This document shows, in pieces, positions 46,188-59,103 of a stretch of DNA of 64,000 nt. The notes beneath the pieces were generated by a model. It was not told the DNA's origin. It made no database searches and worked only from the letters and a program-made list of their open reading frames with translations. The translations under genes and the position numbers were made by a program. The stretch's first letter is position 1, and each line of letters begins with the position of its first letter. This DNA comes from Arbacia lixula (lineage: Eukaryota > Echinodermata > Echinoidea > Arbacioida > Arbaciidae): positions 10,767,378 through 10,831,377 of the forward strand of contig OZ022585.1 in the NCBI GenBank assembly GCA_963669155.1. Direction: 5' to 3'.

Positions 46188-48675
46188 TGCGTGATCGTTC
46201 TTGAAGTCATAGATAACTCCCTATTTGCACTGTTTCAAGAAAACTTTCTTCAATTTTGAACCTTTAATCTTAAAACAATTCCAGATTACAACCCCCCCCC
46301 AAAAAAAAAAAACCTTGTTTGTTCTTCAAGTATTACATTTTTACAAAGACACCACTTTTACAATGTGTCAGGAACAGAAACAGAAAGATCACAAAAAGAA
46401 AAAGTATTGTTCTTCACTTCCAAATATGCTGTCATAAAAAGAACCGTTTTTTTTTACTTACACAAATATAGAACCTTGCAAATAAACTAATGAATAACCC
46501 TTTTTTCGCAAAATTGGGCCCGATCATGTATACACATAATCAATGTGAAGTGGCACCATTGGGATTGTAACAAAAATTTTGTTTACGTTCCGGGCATACT
46601 GTGTGGGGGAAATGGAAGGCTTGCACTGCTTTGTACGTACGCCCGCGGTGCAGCGCGCTATAACCACAAATTTGGAATAACCGTGCACCGCGGCGTCGTG
46701 TGCTTCGAGCTAATTCTGATAGTCCGAGTGTAACGCACTTTTATTTAGCGCGTACTCAAAATATTAATCACGCAATAGGACTGTGAGGAGTGAAGAGATC
46801 AGCGAAACCAAAAAGTACTATCACCTAGAGTGTAATGAACTTTTATTCTCAGGTGATCTGATAGGAAAAACTACACCTCATCACGTGATCAACTCTTGAC
46901 CAATCATATAGCAACATTCTTACTATGTGGAATATGATATCAGTTATAGAGGGCACTTAGTTTGGCAGCAGTCCTATCAGCCTAACACTCAAAACAGTAG
47001 CGATCTTGTGCCTGTACTATATCAGCAGCAATCTTTGATAAACTATGGTGCACGTACACACAATGAGTTGTGTCTGCATGTGTGTTTGAACATTGCGCCT
47101 AGCCATCCCACCGAACCTTTGTTCATGTAGCTCCAGTCAACTATGTGGAGTTTGATGCGGTAGGTTACCAGTCCGATGAGCACGTAACATAGCGATGTGT
47201 TGAGGTTAACAGGCCTTTCACAAAGCCCGTATTAACCTCCACTCCCCATAGATACTGACGGTCGTGCACTTTTAAGAAATCCAACTGCACAAATGTTGGG
47301 ACTAGGGATGGTGTCAGGGTGATGTATAGATCAGAAGTCATGCTCATGGCTTACAGCATGATCTTCACAACAATAGAGAACAAGGAAAGAAGGAAGAAGA
47401 AGAGAAGAGAGAGGAGAAAAAAGAAGAGTATGAATTGAGGCAGTGCTCTTTCAAACATGTTATCATTACTCCTCATGCATGGTATCAGACCTATGAGGTC
47501 TGAAATTATTGCTAGACATATCAAATAATTATTCTGTAAATTATTTTACAGATTACCTATTTTATATGTCTAACAGATATTCTGTAAATTATTTTACAGA
47601 ATACCTATTTTATATGTACAACTGGTATTCTGTAAATTATATTAGGAGTTAAAGAGGCAAATTTTCTTTGTGTTTCAGCTCAGGAGGAACGGGTTGAATG
47701 ATGAAATGAAAAACTGTTTTCTGAATCATGTGTGGATATATGAAAACAGACAGATATGAGATGGAAACATTTGTGGATCAAAGATATTGAAATTCATGAC
47801 ATTTGGTGTATATAGTTTTATTTTCTGCTGTAAAAAATATAGATGTTGAGAAGAAACATTCATCTGTTAATGTGAATTTATTTATAAGGTATATCCTCTC
47901 AATGGTTTGTACGTGGCTGGAGTGTCGGATTTGTCTTAGCTGTGTCATGAGATGGTGTGATATACACATAGAGCTCTATTTAGACAATAGAGGGCGCACT
48001 GCATAGATTGTGTGTGCTATTGATGAGGCTGTGCGTCATTTTAATCTGGGGAAAAAACGTGTGAATTGAATGCAAACTGAAAACATGCGTATAATAGCTA
48101 ATCACCACACCAGCTCAAATAGTTGCATACAACGTTAAATTATGGAAAAGATATGTACTGAAGTACAGAAAATCTAACTTGCTCCCATAATGCCACATGT
48201 TATAATCCATGCAGTCAGGGAGCGGAAGATTTCGCCCGGATTAAGATGGTGCGCGGCCTGCTTGATTTCGCATAACAGCAATACCTGTGCATGAATGTGT
48301 AGTGAATACTGTAGTGTCTATGATATATATCACTATAAAACCTGTAATTTTTGCACTTCACAGAGGAAACGCAATCGGAGTGATAGTAATTTCACAAATT
48401 TAACAAGATCATGCTGTCTGTAGCAGGCTAGAAGCACAAGTCTAACAAGGATTCCAGAGTTACTAGTACTGGCATTCAACTTGTGCGCATTGACACGTTG
48501 CACAGCCATCAGAGTTTTTTGTGGCGTTAAATGTATATGATAATGCTTTGTTGGGGGCTTTATTGATGATTTTCATGCATAGAGTGTATTGTTATTTAGT
48601 GGCAAGTATTTCTTTTGTGCGAATAAGTAACATCCCGAGAATATATTGGAGATGTGCTGTGCCGCAGAAATGAAC
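46188..48675. other. 3' flank of TAZ-pseudokinase gene and intergenic DNA
   Basis: Possible polyadenylation hexamer AATAAA at 46481. A tandem repeat with short hairpins (TCTGTAAATTATTTTACAGA) lies at 47518-47645. No gene is seen. Confidence 0.4.
47518..47645. repeat. Tandem repeat of a hairpin-forming unit
   Basis: Two and a half units of about 58 bp, each with TCTGTAAATTATTTTACAGA followed by ACCTATTTTATATGT. Confidence 0.7.
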
Positions 48676-48903
48676 TCTGCCCTACGCTGACAAAAGGAAG
48701 CAAGTGAAAAATCACTCAAATCTGGGTTATTAGTACTCTTAGATTGTACCCAGCATTCCCTACATACAGGCAAAATCTGGACAAGAAATGTTTATCTTGC
48801 GAGATATTCAATCTAACATGATGTGGTATTGCACTGATGTCAATGCAAGTGACAGAAAAATCTCTTTTGTTAGTTGCTTCCTTTTGTCAGATTAGGGCAG
48901 AAC
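48676..48903. mobile_element. CTGCCCTAATC-type MITE, copy 2
   Basis: Same family as 39271-39524 with ends CTGCCCTACGCTGACAAAAG and the complement CTTTTGTCAGATTAGGGCAG. Confidence 0.7.
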
Positions 48904-51191
48904 TCTCGAGAAAATTGTGGGACCGCAGATTGCCGGTTCAAACCGCTCCCATTGGTATGTGGTATCATGGCACTGTGATGTCCTGAAGACCAACAAAGAC
49001 AACTGTAAGACAGATATAATATCAGTGTGAGGATACTAATATTTGTATCACGAATGTGATCACATTCATCAATTTACGATAGTGATTTCTGTTTATATAT
49101 TTTTGTTCTGATCTTATACCTGTCTTTCTTAAATAATCATTTGCATTCCATATATATCTATGTCAAATTTGATTTGTCACCCGAGGTTTGGGATGAGAGT
49201 AGTAGGGTCCTGTTGGATTTACTGCTGCTATAGGTTGAAGAATCTTCTAAGAATCCTCCTACCTCAATAAAAATTTCCCATAATGCATTGTAATTTGCAT
49301 TATAATGCAAATTATGAAAATTTAGGGTCTGTGTTGCTTACTTCTGAAATGAAATTTTGAAAAATTACAAAATTAATCTCATTGCCAAATGTGTGGAAAT
49401 TCATTGCCATGCATCAATGAATTGTATGCGTCTGTACATTTGTCCGGTGACTCTTTGCATGGTAATTTTTTGTTGTTGCCCATTCTATAACACAAGTGAT
49501 GCACTTTTTTGTGGTTCGGTAGAATTGTGTGCATGCTGCTGTGCCTCACATGTTTAAATCATGTAAAGTGACCTTGTGCACACAATTCGTACTGGCCCAA
49601 TTAAACGTGTGCATCATTTTTATACTATTTCTTGCCTTTAATTGATTTAACTCAAAAGAAGAAATTGAGTAATAATTTTTTTTTAAAAAGAAACTTGGAA
49701 AAGTGTTTAGTGTTTTCCATACTCCATACATGGGAGTCATTTACATGTGTGATCTGCATTTTTACAGCATTCATAATAAGAGTGTAGTGTTAAGACTAAA
49801 GTATTGTATATTCATGTTGTTTTAAGGGGGCCGGGGTGGGGAGATGGGGACAACCAACAAAATCTTGTAATAGGTGCAGGGAAAGAAGAGGCGTAGATCT
49901 ATATGCAAATCGCAGAAATTGTGTGTTAAGTCTTGCCTATATGTGTGCTTTGTTTTGACAATTTAATTGAAATTAAAATAACAGAATGCACTGCGCCAAG
50001 ATTATATCTTCAAATAACTACACAGTCGTGGAAGTGTTAATTGATGAAGGTATGAAAGAAGGTTGCATAAATAATTTCTAGATGAGCAATTCAATCTTGA
50101 ATGTTACAATCACCATCACCCCAAGTCCCACACGCCCCATTCATGTACCATATAGCTCAGGACAGACAACCTCATAATCCTGAATGAGCTTTCAAAACTA
50201 GCAAGAATTTCAGGAATTTGATCCCTGGGATTTAATCAATTTTTCTATGATATTTAAGATATTTTGTAACCCCCTTTTTAAATTTTTAAGGAGTCGAAAG
50301 AGAGAGGGAGAGAAAACCAACCCCTTTCTTAAAGTAAACTCCCGGTGAAAAGTTAAATACCCCACCCCTTTTTTTTCTTTGCAATTCGCGGGTCGGACTT
50401 GACCTGAGAAAAGGAACCCCTTTACTGGACGGGGGGGGGGGGGGGGGGGGGGGGGGTGAGGACGGGGCATCGGCAAACTTGACGCAAATGTTGCGCCTTT
50501 TTGCGGATAGGTGGTGTATATAAACAGGGATATAACAACGTTGAAGGCCTGTATTCTGCTTATGTCATGACCATAGTGTGAGCTTGAAGCCATTATAACC
50601 GTAAGGTGAGCCTTTGGTGCTTGTATGGAGAAATTTCCAAGACAATAACTATTATTGTAAGACAATAATTTTCATTATTAAAAGACAAAAGAGTTTATTT
50701 GTTATCAGTGGTAATCTTAAGTACATATAAAGCAAAATTCAAGTAAATGTATAATCATCATCCAACCCAACATTAATTCAAGTATTCATTATATTGTGCC
50801 TTTAAAATATATTGGAAATCATCACGGTTAAAAATCCTTGTATTACTCCAGATTATCATTAGCATACGGGATGGGTAATGTTACTTATTCTAATGTCTAT
50901 GTCATTATATTGTCGAACCTCCAGGCACCATCGTCATTACCATGTAAGATAAAATCTAAAAGCTTGGACTTTTTTTTTACCAACAAACTGTCAATCTGTT
51001 TCCAAACTATACTCTAGTGATCAGCTACAGTATCATTTATGTATCGGAAGGGGGAAACGCATTTTAAGTATTTGACTCTGTTTTGCAGTATACAAGTGTG
51101 TGTGTATTTATTATTGTTCATTCATACACCTGTATGTGGCCCAGAAATCATGCGATTCTATAAAGTGAGTGGCGACGTTTCAGGGAATTCT
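48904..51191. other. Intergenic, no gene seen
   Basis: AT-rich. It holds a perfect 20-bp palindrome at 49293-49312, a 26-base G run at 50431-50456 and a fragment of the CCCCGTTCATATA element at 50478-50530. Confidence 0.4.
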
Positions 51192-51360
51192 GGAGGGCGT
51201 TTCATGAACATTTTTCGTCTGACAAGTTGTCTTTTTCCGACAGTTACCATAGTAACAGTCAGAGGCTAGTGCCTCTCAGCCAATCAAAACCGAGGATTTC
51301 ACTGAAGTTGTCAGCACTGACCATTTGGTCAGTGCTGACAACGTTCATGAAATGCCCTCC
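51192..51360. mobile_element. GGAGGGC-ended inverted-repeat MITE with an internal hairpin
   Basis: Ends GGAGGGCGTTTCATGAAC and GTTCATGAAATGCCCTCC. Inside, GTTGTCAGCACTGACC and GGTCAGTGCTGACAAC form a strong secondary hairpin (51307-51342). Confidence 0.75.
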
Positions 51361-52227
51361 TAAGGGTAAAAAAAACTTCTGTTTTGTCTTGACAGGAATG
51401 AGAATGTTTATGTTGTATTTTACATTTTTCTGTAAAGTTAGATTATGACCTAGACTTGTAAATATTGTGTACGAATCTAACGCAAAACATTTATATTATC
51501 CAATTTCATATGATTTAGAGTTTTAGTTTTTTAAAGGTGACAGATTGCCTAACGAGTGGAATTCCATCCATTTCAATTTTACAATTTTATTTTAGAATTT
51601 TGTTGATAAAGGAACTTTAAAAGATAAGCAAAATCTATTGAAATCTATTTGTTTGCCATGTTCATATGATTGTATGTTTTTGATATACGGCATTGTTCAA
51701 TGTTTATTCCTAATCTCCATGCATTTTCTGGTTGTCATTGTCCATCCTTCTTGTTATGAAGTGGTGTCACTTTTTGGTTTCTACATAACGTGCTGGGGAA
51801 AATATCTTGTGTTCATGAATCAAGTATCGTTATATTTTTAATATGATTGTACATTGATTGTGTATGTGTTATTCTTATGAAAGCTGACAAAACTTTGAAT
51901 AGAAGTATCAATGTTATTATCACCGATATGAGTTTGTATATGACTGTATATGTATAATAATGATATGTAAGAGCAGCAATTATTTATAATATGTGATACA
52001 TGTATATTAATGTGTACATGCTGTGGAAGAGTGGTGGTAGCCCTGAGGCAGTTGTTGTGTCTTTAAGTATTGTGGGATTTTACTTTATAATAAGTAATTA
52101 TAGTTTAAGTCAACTGAAGTTTGAATGTGATAACGCCTGCTGTGAGATGCAACATGTTTTTTGTAAACTGTTAATATTTTTTATAAGTAAACAGAAGTTA
52201 ATTGCAAAAGTACATACATGTATGTAA

Positions 52228-52258
<31 letters not shown>

Positions 52259-55200
52259 TTGCATTTTCCCCATCCCTTAATTTGATCGAGGTAGGAGCAA
52301 AACACACACCGTACAAATACCGGGCTAGTATTATGTTACCAGTATTTGGTAGACCACTGTTTATTCGTGGAAACGACACCCATATACTGTAGTGAATCAA
52401 ACTGATGCGAAAGATTTCTAAAGGATTCTCTAAACCATCAAAGTCAGTATTGCCTTGATGTAATAATGATGTCGTGATTAAATCACCAATTGTCAATTAA
52501 AGGTCTCGATGAGTACTACACAAATGAGAGGAAAATGTGACGATGGTAACGACATATTTCTAAAAAAAAGTGCATCGTAATGTTTCCTTGGTGAAGTTGT
52601 CTATTATGTGTATGTTACCCTTTCATTTATGCGTAAGGACAAATTGTTTTAAATGAGATCTCTGGTTTAAAGTAATACACACATCAATAATGTTGAGATT
52701 TAGTTTGATACTTTTGATAACAGATTGCAAAAAAAGGTAAAATATGTATTTGGTGAGAAATGAGCTGTGAGCCATATGTATCTCATTCGGGACGAAGGCC
52801 TGTTTAGAGCAAAAGTAATCATTATTTGGCTCTCAAATTGGCAACACTTTTTTGAAAAATCAGTTGTTTTTATCCTAAAACAGAGCAAAAAGGCATTGTA
52901 AATCAACAAATCGTCACAAACATTCAACGTAGAGTAACAATTGTGCCAACTTGAAAGAGCTTATATGCTAATTTGACGATTTAGTGATAATTTGACCCAT
53001 ATTTCGCTTTGAAAAATCGTTACGAAGTCTAGAAGACAAAATCTGGCTTTATCTTATGCAGATATTTATGCTCTCTATGTGATTTAACTATTTATTATAG
53101 TACTTGAAATAAAATGTTATAGCCCTGAACTACATGATGGTCCCGGATGAGATATACGTGTGTAAGGTAGGTTAGGGGAGTTCATTTTGTCTTTGGGCCT
53201 TTATGTACATGATGTGGAAGAAAATATATTAATCTCTTACTCGGGATACTAACGGAGAGCAGGAGAAGGCGCGTGGAAGAAAACAAGAAGGAGAAAGCTT
53301 TCCTGTATATATAGGCCTAATTTTCATTCATATGATAATAGATGTAACTCGTTACAGTGTATATTTTGAGTGTTGGTGAAACATGTTTCTCAGTCAGTAT
53401 AACATATTTATTCATGTGATATTTGGGTTCTTCTGACGATAGGATCTTTTTAGAACTGTGTGGGCATGGTGGGAGTCACCTGTATTATTCATGTACATGT
53501 ATCGTGTTCTTCCATCCGGATTCATCTAAATTTCAGAACTTTCTTTCCTAATCCACTCTCCATTGTATGTCAGATACATTATGTAAAATGATTTAAATGT
53601 AACCTGTAGCTGTGCCCAGTATACATTTCATATCCAAAACATTTTGATATTTTCTGTTCTTTTTCCCCTATGCTATGTCATATTTATATTTGTATTCAAT
53701 CGTGCTGTTAATCAGACTGTGGCAGTCTCTTAGTTTTTAAGAACAAATCACATCCGATACTGAGTTTGTCGCAGGACTTGATATGTTTTTCTTAAAGAAT
53801 CATGTTGATCAAATTTATCTAATAAAGTCGATTCTCCGCGTGTGGTTTGCAATAAGCAAACCTTGTCTTATCGAGTACAATTTGTAAATATTTGACAGTT
53901 ACCTCGCTTCTTTAAGACGATTTCCCAAGATTTTCCATCCTAAGCTGACATGTGTGATTGTGTTATTCAAAGTTCCGTTTTCATGCTCAGTTCTTAATCT
54001 CACCAAATGTCATTACATGTACCATCTTATTTATTGATTTGAAATCACATAGAATATAACACTGATATGATCACGTGACTACATGTCGTGTAATACAGCG
54101 TGGTGTAATAAACAATTACGTACACAACATCTATCTCGGATTTTATTCAGTATGTCCATTTTTATCGTTAACTTTCCCGGCAATCTGATTTCAACTAGCT
54201 TCAAAGCAAAAGGTAGTTCTCACGGCAACATTATGTGTGCAATTTGTACACCTGCCAACATTTTCTTTGCTGAAATCAAATTGTCAAAATATGCAAATCT
54301 TAACAACGTTGGCTGATATGTGTCGCACGCATCTGCACCATGTGATAAATCAATACATTTATAACTATTTTGTCCAACCAAATCACACCTCATTGTTGTG
54401 TTCAACCAAAAATATTCCGGGTAAAATTCTACACCTGTACATGTATTATACTTTAATCGTAGATTACGTAATGAGAAGTGTTTAGTCGAGTAACGTTTCG
54501 TGCATTCGTCCGGTCGTGGACCCTTCGTGGTAGGTCCATGGTCCGGTCAAGGCTATATGAAGCGGAACATCTTTTAGTCCAGTCTTCACATTTCTTCGTC
54601 GTATGTGTGAGTTGTTACAAAGATACGGTCGACCTGGTAACAAACTTCTACACATGTCACTGTGCTTGTGGAAAGTTTTGTTATGTTTCCATTTCGTCTA
54701 TTCGTGTAACGATGGACATGTAAAAAAATCTGGTAATAAAAATTAGTGGAACACGTCTAATATTTTTGTCACCTGTGTTTGTCACTTTGTTGAGTAATCT
54801 TGGTAATGATTTTTATTTGATATGCCAACTAATTTTGGGGATGACCGTGTTTGATTGTGGATTTTAAGCGATCGGAACGACAGTTGATGAGATCGGCAGT
54901 GGGTACAAAGCATTAGATAGCATCAGTGAGGAGTCGGACCAAATACACGCAATAAGAGGATAAGGGTTGTCCTTCATCTCCATTAAGAGCATTAGTCTGT
55001 CCCACACACAAAGTCAACCAATAGCAGATCTTATCAAGTAGCGGTCCTTTGTAGATCATAATTATGTTTGTTTTAAGACCAGATCATCACCAATTGGACC
55101 TATTTCTCTCTCTCTCCTTCTGTACACGGGTCGATGGTCTGGCGTTTGTTTACGCAGGTCTCGAAAAAACAACATTTCTCCCCGTTTATCTGCATACGCA

Positions 55201-55483
55201 GCGGGCAATAAATCAAGGTATTCAATACATTTTTCAGGCACGACTGCAGCGCGTTGAATATAATCGTTTTCTTCTTGCACGGAGCTGACTATTGCCGGAC
55301 ATATCTTTCTTATATTTGGACTTTATATTTTACTCGAGATACATGTCGGGTTTATCCTCTTTTGACAACATATCGCATGGGAAACTAGTCATTTATCGTA
55401 CATGGTGGACGTCAACCGCTCGTGATAATAATAGATTGTGGTATCTTCAAAATAAAGATTGGAAACTTGCGCCTTTGTGATCT
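51361..55483. other. AT-rich intergenic region
   Basis: No gene recognised. An (AT)n tract lies at 52227-52254. Short frames have no recognisable similarity. Confidence 0.4.
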
Positions 55484-55637
55484 GGGCCCTGTTGAATAAA
55501 ACTATTAATGGTAATTCTGTCGTCAATGGAACCTACCATATAGTAACATCGCTCAACCAATCAAATTCAAGGTTTCCATAGAAGTTGACATTGATAGCAA
55601 AGTTACCACCAATGGTAATTTTTATGCAACAGGGCCC
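55484..55637. mobile_element. GGGCCCTGTTGAAT inverted-repeat MITE
   Basis: GGGCCCTGTTGAATAAAA on the left and a complementary right end TTTTTATGCAACAGGGCCC; interior TTAATGGTAATT and AATGGTAATT arms face each other. About 1.1 kb upstream of the HUNK-like first exon. Confidence 0.75.
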
Positions 55638-56785
55638 AGTTTAGGTTTCTCATGAATATCTTCTGCTCAGCTTGCAAAAGGCTTAATGGTATTAACAAAG
55701 CCGTGGTATGTACATGTATAATGATATGCTGTTGAATTGGCCTAGGTGCTGGTTAAACGAACTAAAGTAATTGATATGATATTGTGTTTTTTGCCTTCAG
55801 TATAGTTTGTCAAGCAGAAAGGATCGCGTGTGCAGGACCAACTACATACAAATTTAATGCTACGTACATGTGGCTTAAAAATTTATATTAAATGCCTCTT
55901 TTTACCTTCACCGCGAGATATTAGGCAAGACTTTTCTTAAAATGATCATATTTGTGTAAAATCCCACTACATGCACTTTCAACAAATTACGGACTAGGGT
56001 TAGTTTCTTTCTTTTATTAATCCTTTTCTTCTACTTCTATTTCATCTCATATTACCGGTTTAAACACCGAAAACTGTATGACAAATCATCTCTCGTCATT
56101 TCACTCTTTCTTTCTCTTTCTTCACTCCATAAGTGGGTCAAATATCCTGAAAGAATACAACCACCGAAAGATTTCCTATTTTCTCAAAAGTTCTAAATTA
56201 CAAGGACACTATCACCATGGAAATGTTCACAGAACATTTAAAAAAGGATTTGTCGTGATGGGTTTGTTTTATTCGCGTTCTCCAACTCTCATACGATATC
56301 GATCCTCGTGGCCACACTACATGTCCAAGTGAAATGCTGAGAACACGGCCTCGTATGTCGGCGGCTGCATGTATACTGTTACATGCAGTCACCGCGGATT
56401 TTTTCGGGAAAGACAGAAGAACTAGATAACCTGGACAACATCGCCATTCAGTCGGTGGTTATTTAGGCGGTAAGGAGACCCGGTAATGAATACGCTGATA
56501 TTGGCAAACCACTTCGTATGTCACCCATCTGTGTAACGCGCGTGAGCGCTCGCGGAGGTCATGCTTATACGTACAAGGAGAAACACAATGGCTCGCTTGT
56601 TCTGTGATAGCGGTGTTTTTTTTCTACCAAGGCAACTTCAACTTGTAAAGATTTGACCAATAGGAGGGGCCTCTCCTGTAGATTATTGTACGATGCACCA
56701 GGTACGTGGAGAGGTTTCATGGGTACACGCGATAAATGGTCAAGTGTAGATAGGGAAAAGCGTCTTGGTGTAGTCATTTTGATAA
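55638..56785 (+). promoter_or_regulatory. Upstream region of HUNK-like gene
   Basis: Expected to contain the promoter and 5'UTR, since the first coding exon has an in-frame stop directly upstream. No TATA box or initiator can be assigned. A dispersed repeat at about 56096-56245 is related to 36944-37100 and 63775-63870. Confidence 0.3.
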
Positions 56786-57187
56786 ATGTTGGACTTAGCT
56801 TGCGTGATGTCACTGACCTGCAGCGGTGGTCTAACGTCCGTGCCCACAGAGGCGATTGGTCAAAGCAGGGAGAGCAACCACTACCCTAACCACCACCACC
56901 ACCAGCACATGCCGCCTCTAGCCGCCGGCTGCTCGATCACCGCTACGACCAGGGGCGCGCTCCGGTTCGTTGCTACCAGGCCGAGGTCATTGACCACGAA
57001 GCCGGTTCCTATCATTGAGAGGAGGCAGGGGGTGATGGCGGTCGTCGGGAGATCGACGATGTCAAGGGAATTAATGGCGAGGTACCCGCACTCGAAGCGG
57101 GTCGGACCGTATCTTCTCGGCCGGACCATCGGGGAGGGAAGCTTCGCCAAAGTAAAAGAAGCTATGCACAGTCTCATCGGAGAAAAG
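56786..57187 (+). CDS. HUNK: HUNK-like kinase, first coding exon
   Basis: A TAA at 56783-56785 lies directly before the ATG at 56786, so the start is in this exon. Candidates are ATGs at 56786, 56807, 56909 and 57035; which one is used cannot be decided. The N-terminal 100 residues include a His run (36-41, with one Gln) and basic Thr/Pro-rich sequence not conserved in vertebrates. The donor GAAAAG|GTACGA at 57188 leaves phase 0, splitting the protein just before VAIK. Confidence 0.85.
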
Positions 57188-59053
57188 GTACGATAACACT
57201 GCATCAACAACATGATTGCAACTATTTTGTTGATAAAATTGTATTGCATTCGGTAACAAAATGAGCCTTACGTAGAAAGATTTTCTATTCTTCCTTGTTT
57301 TGGAATCATAATCATTAAAAGTAAAATGGAATATAGTGTTTGTTTATTCAAAGTGATTTAATATGGAAACAAAATGGCTGAATCCTCTTTCTTGTATTTA
57401 TGAGCTGTAATATCTAAGTATTTATAAATAATATTTATATAAATATTGAAAATGTAATACATCATCATTTATGTATAGCGAAATATGAATTGTAGTTAAA
57501 ATATAAATGCACAATTGTATTATATGTAAATAATGGTTATCATTTGTTAAATAAAGACTATACAACATACGATTTGTCTAAATTATACGGTGATAAACGG
57601 CGCCTCATAGAAAACTTTCTTACTTTACTTTATTCTATAATTTGAACAAAACAAGAATGAACGCTTTCAAGCGCGCGCGAAGAAGCACTTCACATTAATC
57701 CTTCTGCTGCTCATACTTTCACCTTCTGCCCTTTCCCAATCCATCTCCACCCTATCCCCCACCCCTACCCCACCCTACCCAATCACCCACCCACCCACCC
57801 ACATCCACACCCACCCCTACCACTCATATCCACACCCATCCCGGCCTCAACACACAATCACGTACTTCTATCTGCCGTCTGTGTTGGTTAAGCAATCCTT
57901 TTACTCGTGCGTTTGACATGATTGTTTACTCTCAAAAACATTGAATGACGTTATATTCTGTTTTTCCATTGTGGATATAGCAATCGAAGGTGATGTTTGA
58001 TCAGTCAATACGCTCTCTCCATCCTTATCGTGGACTTGAAGGGGAAGAATGTGAAATGAAGAAAAAAAAGGGGGGAATTCGATCTAATGGCGTAGAACTA
58101 TTCTTTCTCTGTATGACATTATAGTAAGGCCTTTTAAAACATGTGTATACATGTATTTATAAGAAAAATGTCCGTCCTCTTATATCAGGTTATATAAATA
58201 TATTATATATATAGCTTAGCTTAAAGGGGAAGTTCACTCTGAAATTATTTTGGTTTCAATAAAAAGAGACAAATGAAAGAAACATATGAGTGAAGGTTTG
58301 ACGAAAATCGGTCAAAGGAAAAGAAAGTTATTTGATTCTAAAATTTTTATTTTGTGACGTCACATGCGAGGTGCTCTCCCATATGTTGTGTACAATTTTT
58401 TTTCGAAAATGTGCATTTTCTCACAAAGATATGCATCCTTTTACTTGTGCGTTTGATACATTATCAGAAATACATTTTTACACACATACCTGTACGAAAA
58501 AATCATTCCGTCGTCAAAAACAGAAAAAAAGCAATTTATCGACTTATTTTGTACACAACATATGGGAGAGCACCTCGCACGTGACGTCACAAAATCAAAA
58601 TTTTAAAATCAAATAATTTTCTTTTCCTTTGACCGATTTTCGTCAAACCTTCACTCATATGTTTCTTTCATTTGTCTCTTTTTATTGAAACCAAAATAAT
58701 TTCAGGGTGAACTTCCCCTTTAAGTGAGTTGTACAGACTGTTTCGACAACTCACCTAAGTTATACAACAGTCAATTGAATTTCGTCCTATACAGTCGAGC
58801 ACTATCAGCAATTACAGCCTTCATTGAACATTGCTCATATCATATTCCTTTTATTTTGTCCTATTCAAATCAACATCTGCAATTTAGCCACTCGGTGTCA
58901 TTCCCCCCCCCCCCCCCCCCCCCCCACCATGCGTGTTCCCAAAATGTCCAGTAAGGGGGTACTCTTTCGAGAGACAAGTCCGGCCCGCGAATTGTAAAAA
59001 AAAAAGGGGGTGTATTTGGCTTTTCACCCGGAGATATTTTTAAAAAGAGGGTA

Positions 59054-59103
<50 letters not shown>

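Noticed and set aside
50210..50665. A 151-codon minus-strand frame with a Pro run
   Set aside because: The Pro run is the 26-base G tract read in reverse; the rest has no similarity.
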